From an uncultured Pelagibacteraceae bacterium (GTDB taxonomy: Bacteria; Pseudomonadota; Alphaproteobacteria; Pelagibacterales; Pelagibacteraceae): a DNA stretch of 38,315 nt. The notes beneath the pieces were generated by a model that saw only the letters and a list, made by a program, of their open reading frames with translations, was not told the origin of the DNA and did not search any database. Below are positions 33,555-38,315 of the stretch, piece after piece; positions within the stretch are counted from its first letter, which is position 1, and every line of letters starts with the position of its first letter. Where the stretch lies: assembly GCA_902543405.1 (NCBI GenBank), contig CACBYC010000013.1, positions 1-38,315 of the forward strand, written 5' to 3'. The position numbers were made by a program, and so were the translations under genes.

Positions 33555-34661
33555 ATGAATTTTATTTTGCCATTTATAATATTAATTATTGTAGTTGTAT
33601 TTATTCATGAATATGGACATTATTATTTTGCAAAAAAATATGGAGTTGGGGTAACAGATTTTTCAATTGGTTTTGGAAAAGAATTGTTCGGTTGGAATGA
33701 TAAATCTGGAACAAGATGGAAGATTTGTTGGATACCCTTAGGAGGTTATGTAAAATTTTTTGGAGATAGAAATGTTTTTTCTCAAGCTGATCAAGAGGAA
33801 CTATTAAAAAAATACAATAAAGAAGATCAAGAAAAGCTATTTGTAACGAAACCACTTTACCAAAGATCTTTAATCGTTGCAGGCGGTCCAATAGCAAATT
33901 TTGTTTTAGCAATATTCATTTTTTTATTCATATACATGTTTGCTGGTAAAGACTTTACACCAGCAGTTATTGATGAAGTTCAAAAAGATAGCCCAGCAGA
34001 AGTAGCTGGGATGCAAAAAAATGACATAATTCTTGAAATTGATAGCAATAAAGTAGAAAGCATTCTTGATGTTTCTAAACTGATTTTAATGTCAACCTCT
34101 GATATAGTTGATTTTAAAATTTCTAGATATGATCAAGAAGTATTATTAAAGGTTAAACCAAAAATTGTTGCAGGTGTTGATAATTTAGGAAATAAAATAA
34201 ATAAAAGAATAGTTGGTATTAAATTAAGTCCATACAATAACGAAATAAATCATAAACGATTAGGGCCAGCAAATGCATTAATAGAGTCTGTTAAAGAAGT
34301 CTATTTTGTAACAACTTCATCTCTTAAATATATGGGTTCAATGATTACTGGATCTGGAGATAGTTCCCAGTTAGGTGGACCAATTAGAATAGCAAAGATA
34401 TCAGGACAAGTGGCTGAATTTGGAATATTGCCATTTATTAGCATGATGGCATACATATCGATAAGTTTAGGCTTAATTAATCTTTTTCCAATCCCACTTT
34501 TAGATGGGGGTCATTTAATGTTTTATGCATTTGAAAAGGTTTTAGGAAAGCCATTAAGTCAAAAAACACAGGAAGGTTTTTTTCGAATCGGAATGTTTTT
34601 ATTGTTAACTTTAATGTTTTTTGCAACGTTCAATGACCTTAAAGATTTAGGCTTATTTTAA
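33555..34661 (+). CDS. rseP: Site-2 zinc metalloprotease RseP-like
   Basis: A 368-residue intramembrane protease. The zinc motif HEYGH is H18-H22 in the first helix; a single PDZ domain follows (about 125-195, containing SPAEVAGMQKNDIILEID); and the third zinc ligand is in the LFPIPLLDGGHLMFY segment near 310. It cleaves membrane-anchored regulators such as anti-sigma factors or signal peptide remnants. In many proteobacteria rseP sits before bamA and lpxD; here it is alone, between thiV and hup, so an operon role cannot be inferred. E. coli RseP has two PDZ domains and is about 450 residues. Confidence 0.9.
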   Translation: MNFILPFIILIIVVVFIHEYGHYYFAKKYGVGVTDFSIGFGKELFGWNDKSGTRWKICWIPLGGYVKFFGDRNVFSQADQEELLKKYNKEDQEKLFVTKPLYQRSLIVAGGPIANFVLAIFIFLFIYMFAGKDFTPAVIDEVQKDSPAEVAGMQKNDIILEIDSNKVESILDVSKLILMSTSDIVDFKISRYDQEVLLKVKPKIVAGVDNLGNKINKRIVGIKLSPYNNEINHKRLGPANALIESVKEVYFVTTSSLKYMGSMITGSGDSSQLGGPIRIAKISGQVAEFGILPFISMMAYISISLGLINLFPIPLLDGGHLMFYAFEKVLGKPLSQKTQEGFFRIGMFLLLTLMFFATFNDLKDLGLF

Positions 34662-34706
34662 AGGGATTTTCTAACGTAAAAAAAGCTTTATAAATCAATA
34701 CTTATT

Positions 34707-34723
34707 CACAACTATATATTGTG
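34707..34723. promoter_or_regulatory. Inverted repeat upstream of hup
   Basis: CACAA (34707-34711) and TTGTG (34719-34723) flank a TA-rich centre about 90 bases before the hup start. It could be a binding site for a dimeric regulator or part of the promoter. The 151-base gap has nothing else clear except the CCGGAG Shine-Dalgarno just before the ATG. Confidence 0.25.
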
Positions 34724-34812
34724 GTAAATTTAATTAGAGACACAAAAAAAAAGCTTGAATTATCAACGATTTTGTTAAGTATATAAATATAACCTTTTAA
34801 ACCGGAGCTAAA

Positions 34813-35088
34813 ATGAACAAAAAACAACTTATTGCAAAATTAGCAGGGTCATTAAATCAAAGTAAAGCTGATGCTGAGCGTACATTTGATACGATTACCA
34901 ACACTATTTTGGACGCATTAAAAGGCGACGATAATGTGAAAATTGCTGGTTTTGGAACTTATAAAGTGGCTAAAAGAAAAGCTCGAATTGGTCGAAATCC
35001 AAGAACTGGAGAACAAATCCAAATCGCTGCTTCTCAAAAGGTAAAGTTTTTGCCTGCAAAAGCGCTTAAAGAAGTTTTCAATAAATAA
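34813..35088 (+). CDS. hup: HU-family nucleoid DNA-binding protein
   Basis: A 91-residue HU protein of standard length. It has the dimer-forming helices at the N terminus, VKIAGFGTYKVAKRKARIGRN (about 43-63) and the DNA-arm signature GRNPRTGEQIQIAASQKVKF. It bends and packs chromosomal DNA. It is a single gene with its own CCGGAG ribosome binding site and its own terminator, so it is probably transcribed alone. Confidence 0.96.
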   Translation: MNKKQLIAKLAGSLNQSKADAERTFDTITNTILDALKGDDNVKIAGFGTYKVAKRKARIGRNPRTGEQIQIAASQKVKFLPAKALKEVFNK

Positions 35089-35094
35089 ACTTTT

Positions 35095-35140
35095 AAAACA
35101 GCCTTTATTAAAAATTAGAATTTAATAAGGGCTGTTTTTT
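35095..35140 (+). terminator. Rho-independent terminator after hup
   Basis: AAACAGCC plus TTTATTAAA (from 35096) pairs with TTTAATAAGGGCTGTTTT (35121-35138), giving a long stem with GC-rich base and a closing run of T residues (TTTTTT at 35135-35140). Confidence 0.85.
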
Positions 35141-35162
35141 ATACAAGCATATGGTGTACTAC

Positions 35163-35177
35163 ATGCAAATACTGCAT
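35163..35177. promoter_or_regulatory. Inverted repeat in the amt leader
   Basis: ATGCA (35163-35167) and TGCAT (35173-35177) with a 5-base centre lie 77 bases before the amt start. GCATAT is also repeated at 35147 and 35174. Possible operator of a nitrogen regulator; the sequence does not match an NtrC consensus that I can verify. A strong GGAGGTGA ribosome binding site at 35245-35252 precedes the start. Confidence 0.25.
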
Positions 35178-35253
35178 ATCTCTTTTAAATAACAATCAAT
35201 AGTTTTTAGTTTTATTAATTCTATAACTTCCTCTTTAATTAAACGGAGGTGAA

Positions 35254-36555
35254 ATGGTTAAACTTTTAAAAAAACTGGCTGGTCCATTAGTAAGTATATT
35301 TTTCTTACTAAATATGACTAGTGCAGGTTATGCTGAAACTACAGTTTCAGCTGAAGTTGGTTTCATATTCAATACATTTCTTTTCTTGGTTTGTGGTTTC
35401 TTAGTAATGTTTATGGCAGCAGGTTTTGCCATGCTCGAATCAGGGATGGTAACATCAAAAAGTGTATCAGTAATATGTGCCAAAAATATCGGATTATTTT
35501 CAATAGCTGGAATTATGTTCTGGATGGTTGGATATAATTTAGCATACGGAATTCCAGAAGGTGGATACATTGGAAGCTTTACTCCATGGTCTGATGCAAG
35601 TTCAGTGGACACTGGATATGCAGATGGATCTGATTGGTATTTCCAAATGGTTTTCTGTGCAACAACAGTTTCAATTGTATCTGGAACATTAGCTGAAAGA
35701 ATTAAATTATGGCCGTTCTTTTTATTTGCGGCTATTCTATCAGGAATTATCTATCCAATCGTTATGGGTTGGCAGTGGGGCGGTGGCTGGTTGGCAGCTG
35801 CTGGTTTCTCTGACTTTGCAGGTTCAACGCTTGTTCACTCAACCGGAGGTGCAGCAGCATTAGCTGGAGCAATTCTTTTAGGAGCTAGAACTGGTAGATT
35901 TGATAAATCTGGAGCAGCTAAACCTATGAAGCCATTTGCAGCTTCTTCTGTACCATTGGTAACAGTTGGTGTATTTATTTTATGGCTAGGTTGGTTCGGA
36001 TTCAATGGTGGATCACAATTAGCAATGGGAACATTTGATGATGCAGTAGCAGTTTCAAATATTTTCATTAATACAAACTTAGCAGCCTGTGGTGGTGTAT
36101 TAGCAGCTGGTGCAATAACAAGATTAATGTCGGGTAAAACTGATGTTATTCAAATGCTTAACGGAGCAATTGGTGGTCTTGTTGCAATTACAGCTGAACC
36201 ATTAATGCCTTCACCGTTAGCAGCAATTCTTATAGGTGCGATCGGTGGAATAATAGTTGTCTTCGGAACTAAATTATTATTCTCACTAAAAATCGATGAT
36301 GTAGTAGGTGCAGTACCTGCTCACTTGTTCGCCGGAATCTGGGGAACTTTAGCAGTTCCACTAACTAACGGTGATGCATCATTCGGAGCGCAGCTTCTAG
36401 GAGTAATTTCAATCAATGCATTTGTATTCGTAGTATCTCTAATAGTATGGGGAATTATGAAAGGAACAATGGGTATAAGATTGAGTAAAGAGGCAGAAAG
36501 ACTTGGTACAGATGTTACAGAGTCTGGAGTAATCGCATACGCAATAAGAGACTAA
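35254..36555 (+). CDS. amt: Ammonium transporter
   Basis: A 433-residue Amt protein. A cleavable signal peptide (about 1-27, ending GYA) is followed by eleven helices. The pore twin histidines are in STLVHSTGGAAALAG and VPAHLFAGIWG, and the family motifs FMAAGFAMLESGMV and GFNGGSQL are present. It moves ammonium into the cell under nitrogen limitation. The PII gene (glnK) often next to amt is missing here. It stands alone with a strong ribosome binding site and a strong terminator, consistent with high expression. Confidence 0.96.
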   Translation: MVKLLKKLAGPLVSIFFLLNMTSAGYAETTVSAEVGFIFNTFLFLVCGFLVMFMAAGFAMLESGMVTSKSVSVICAKNIGLFSIAGIMFWMVGYNLAYGIPEGGYIGSFTPWSDASSVDTGYADGSDWYFQMVFCATTVSIVSGTLAERIKLWPFFLFAAILSGIIYPIVMGWQWGGGWLAAAGFSDFAGSTLVHSTGGAAALAGAILLGARTGRFDKSGAAKPMKPFAASSVPLVTVGVFILWLGWFGFNGGSQLAMGTFDDAVAVSNIFINTNLAACGGVLAAGAITRLMSGKTDVIQMLNGAIGGLVAITAEPLMPSPLAAILIGAIGGIIVVFGTKLLFSLKIDDVVGAVPAHLFAGIWGTLAVPLTNGDASFGAQLLGVISINAFVFVVSLIVWGIMKGTMGIRLSKEAERLGTDVTESGVIAYAIRD

Positions 36556-36586
36556 AGAATAACTATCTCTCTCTCTATAGTTGATA

Positions 36587-36613
36587 AAAGGCCCCTTAAC
36601 TGGGGCCTTTTTT
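36587..36613. terminator. Terminator between amt and bcp, probably bidirectional
   Basis: AAAAGGCCCC (36586-36595) and GGGGCCTTTTT (36602-36612) form a GC-rich stem with a 6-base loop and a T-run of eight on the plus strand. On the minus strand four T residues follow, so it can serve both convergent genes. Just upstream, AACTAT/ATAGTT (36561-36566, 36577-36582) encloses a pure CT loop. Confidence 0.9.
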
Positions 36614-37057
36614 TTAGTAATTTTTTATGAAATCTAAAACTTCTGCAGCATGACCCGCTGCCTTAACGTTTCGCCATTCCTTAATAATTTTATTTTTCTC
36701 AATAATAAAAGTGCTTCTTACTGTACCCATAAATTCTCGACCCATAAATTTCTTTTTGGCCCAAGATTTGTAAGCTTTTAAAGAAGTTTTATCCTCGTCT
36801 GCTAATAGTTCGAATTTCAAGTTAAGTTTTTTACTCCATTTTTCATGACTTTCTAAACTATCTTTTGATATTCCAAAAATTGTGCATCCAAGTTTCTCAA
36901 ATTTACTTAAAAGTTTATTAAAATCATTTGTTTCAATTGTACATCCACTTGTATTATCTTTCGGATAGAAATAGATGATGATAAATTTGGATTTTACTTT
37001 ACTTAACTCAACAGTTTTACCTGAGGTTGATGATAATTTAAAATTTGGAGCTTTCAT
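36614..37057 (-). CDS. bcp: Peroxiredoxin of the Bcp/PrxQ family
   Basis: A 147-residue thiol peroxidase that reduces hydrogen peroxide and organic peroxides. The peroxidatic cysteine is C39 in YPKDNTSGCT. The resolving cysteine five residues later, common in Bcp (CxxxxC), is absent: the sequence reads CTIETNDF. It should therefore work as a 1-Cys enzyme or use another thiol partner. It shares a short divergent promoter region (58 bases) with the rhodanese gene. Confidence 0.92.
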   Translation of the reverse strand: MKAPNFKLSSTSGKTVELSKVKSKFIIIYFYPKDNTSGCTIETNDFNKLLSKFEKLGCTIFGISKDSLESHEKWSKKLNLKFELLADEDKTSLKAYKSWAKKKFMGREFMGTVRSTFIIEKNKIIKEWRNVKAAGHAAEVLDFIKNY

Positions 37058-37115
37058 TTAATAACCTTTGTTTAATTTATATAGTAATATTTTTAATTTA
37101 GTGTAATAAACATTT

Positions 37116-37502
37116 ATGACAATTAAATCAGCATCAACTTTAGTCGCAGAAGCTTTAAAGGAAATTAAAACAATATCACCTGAGGAAGCTCTAGAAAAAT
37201 TAAATAATGATACATGTAACCTTATTGATATCAGGGATGTAAGAGAATTAGAAAGATTAGGAAGAATAGAAAAGTCTTCTCACATACCAAGAGGAATGCT
37301 GGAATTTTGGATGGATCCAGATAGTCAATATTTTAAAGATGGTAAAATCGATATGAATAAGGAAATGGTTCTTTTTTGTGCTGGCGGTCTAAGATCAGCA
37401 TTAGCAACAAAAACTTTACAAAGTATGGGTTTTAAAAATATTTGCCATGTAGATGGCGGTTTTGGATCAATGCAAAATTCAGGTTTTAAAGTAGTAAAGT
37501 AA
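37116..37502 (+). CDS. Rhodanese-like domain protein
   Basis: A 128-residue single-domain rhodanese. The CH2A-like start is TCNLIDIRDVRELERLGRIEKSSHIPRG (DIRD near 38-41), and the active-site cysteine lies in VLFCAGGLRSALA (about residues 87-99). Such proteins transfer sulfane sulfur or bind sulfur compounds. An N-terminal extension of about 20 residues (STLVAEALKEIKTISPEEA) is common in this subgroup. No sulfur partner gene is adjacent. Confidence 0.9.
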   Translation: MTIKSASTLVAEALKEIKTISPEEALEKLNNDTCNLIDIRDVRELERLGRIEKSSHIPRGMLEFWMDPDSQYFKDGKIDMNKEMVLFCAGGLRSALATKTLQSMGFKNICHVDGGFGSMQNSGFKVVK

Positions 37503-37510
37503 TTTAGCTC

Positions 37511-37984
37511 TTAATCTAACAAATTAATTCTTTTAGCGTAGAACATTCTTATTATCCAATAAATAACTAAACCTAAGGGGCCGATAAAATAAGTTATTAT
37601 TATTGGAATAAAGACTATATATCTAGACATATATAATTTGTGACTATCTTTCATGATCCACGCTCCACAAAATAAGTTTATTGCTAAAAAGTGTGTCCAA
37701 AACATTATCAAAAAAGCTTCAGCTTCAAAAAGATTTCTCAAGTCATAAAGACCTAGGTACAACGTAAAATTATAATCAAAATCATATCCAGAAATGTAAA
37801 AATAATAACCTAGATAAACATAGACAGCCGTTAAAATTAAAAAAGGAAACACAGAAGTAACCAATAATCCACAAATCTTTGACTGTGGAAAAATAATCAG
37901 AATTAACCAGAAGGGTATTACACCTATATTTATCCACAAATAAATCATCTCAATGGTAAAAAAAGCTGCTATTTGTTCAATCAT
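37511..37984 (-). CDS. ABA4-like (DUF4281) membrane protein
   Basis: A 157-residue four-helix membrane protein. The pattern NIGVIPFWLILIIFP, WTHFLAINLFCGAWIMKDS and GPLGLVIYWIIR matches the ABA4-like family, which takes its name from a plant protein needed for neoxanthin formation and is found in many bacteria without known function. It is convergent with the rhodanese gene, 8 bases apart. A role in retinoid or carotenoid chemistry is only a family-level possibility. Confidence 0.7.
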   Translation of the reverse strand: MIEQIAAFFTIEMIYLWINIGVIPFWLILIIFPQSKICGLLVTSVFPFLILTAVYVYLGYYFYISGYDFDYNFTLYLGLYDLRNLFEAEAFLIMFWTHFLAINLFCGAWIMKDSHKLYMSRYIVFIPIIITYFIGPLGLVIYWIIRMFYAKRINLLD

Positions 37985-38013
37985 ATTATTTTTATATTAT
38001 ATTAAATAAAACA

Positions 38014-38315
38014 ATGATTCCCATAAAAAATAAAAAAAAGACATTAGAATTAACCGTGGATGAGATGACGAATTTTGCACTTAATTATGTAGAAAAATTT
38101 GCACCTTCTAAACAACAGTTAAGAACATATCTACTAAAAAAATATTTAACATCAAGAACTCCAAATATAAAAAAAAATGATGTTTCTAATCTCATAGATA
38201 TTGTTCTTGAGGATTTAGAGAAATCAAAGTTTATAAACGATAAATTTTATTCAGAGTCAAAAGCAAAAAGTTTAATTCAAAGAGGATCATCTATTAATAA
38301 AATAAGAAATTACTT
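38014..38315 (+). CDS. recX: RecX-family regulatory protein, truncated by the window edge
   Basis: About 100 residues are visible from the ATG at 38014, running off the right edge. The wording fits RecX: FALNYVEKFAPSKQQLRTYLLKKY, then IDIVLEDLEKSKFINDKFYSESKAKSLIQRG and SSINKIRNY, the helical repeats that bind RecA filaments. RecX limits RecA activity. The gene is divergent from the ABA4-like gene by 29 bases. Confidence 0.75.
   Translation, partial: MIPIKNKKKTLELTVDEMTNFALNYVEKFAPSKQQLRTYLLKKYLTSRTPNIKKNDVSNLIDIVLEDLEKSKFINDKFYSESKAKSLIQRGSSINKIRNY

Overview
The window looks like a piece of a streamlined SAR11-type (Pelagibacterales) marine alphaproteobacterial chromosome. The evidence is very low GC, intergenic gaps of a few bases, many overlapping start/stop codons, AGA as the main arginine codon, and a gene set typical of the group: tauABC beside an omega-aminotransferase and alanine dehydrogenase, a TPP-riboswitch-controlled sodium/solute symporter (the thiV arrangement), amt, TRAP transport, and many substrate-binding proteins. 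I see no rRNA, tRNA, CRISPR array, insertion sequence or clear pseudogene. One gene (recX) runs off the right edge and another probably starts at the extreme left edge.

Layout. (1) Positions 1-9418 hold a divergent pair of operons. The minus strand carries a cupin protein, a tandem SnoaL-like protein, a MetE C-terminal-like zinc methyltransferase, a family 1 binding protein and two MalF/MalG-type permeases. The plus strand carries a second tandem SnoaL-like protein, the MalK-type ATPase and an EamA exporter. Together they look like an uptake and processing module for one unidentified compound. (2) 9424-12575: an HpsN-type HisD paralogue and a phosphotransacetylase-like protein, divergent from a BASS transporter; this fits sulfonate or organic acid catabolism. 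(3) 12568-14278: an unusual regulator with two winged-helix domains, a small tail-anchored protein and an SMR transporter that lacks the canonical glutamate. (4) 14288-21071: aldehyde dehydrogenase, epoxide hydrolase and Ldh2-family dehydrogenase, divergent from a TRAP transporter whose membrane genes have foreign-looking codon use. (5) 21088-27535: taurine transport (tauABC, with a very long tauC) divergent from probable taurine:pyruvate aminotransferase and alanine dehydrogenase. (6) 27532-31747: tesA with the ybbA/ybbP exporter pair, and a small thioredoxin-like protein. (7) 32019-38315: TPP riboswitch and thiV, rseP, hup, amt, bcp, a rhodanese, an ABA4-like membrane protein and partial recX.

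How the genes work together. Most of the window is import and catabolism of small dissolved organic compounds: taurine to sulfoacetaldehyde with alanine/pyruvate cycling, possibly dihydroxypropanesulfonate via the HpsN-like enzyme, an organic acid via TRAP, and an unknown substrate of the SnoaL/cupin/MetE-like module. Two signals link regions. A 13-14 base motif of the form ACCCATTTYRGACA is repeated in front of the regulator gene and occurs again in the tauA/tpa divergent promoter, suggesting that the regulator controls taurine use. Strong hairpins also follow the binding-protein gene in all three transport operons that encode one, as expected if binding proteins are made in excess over the membrane parts.
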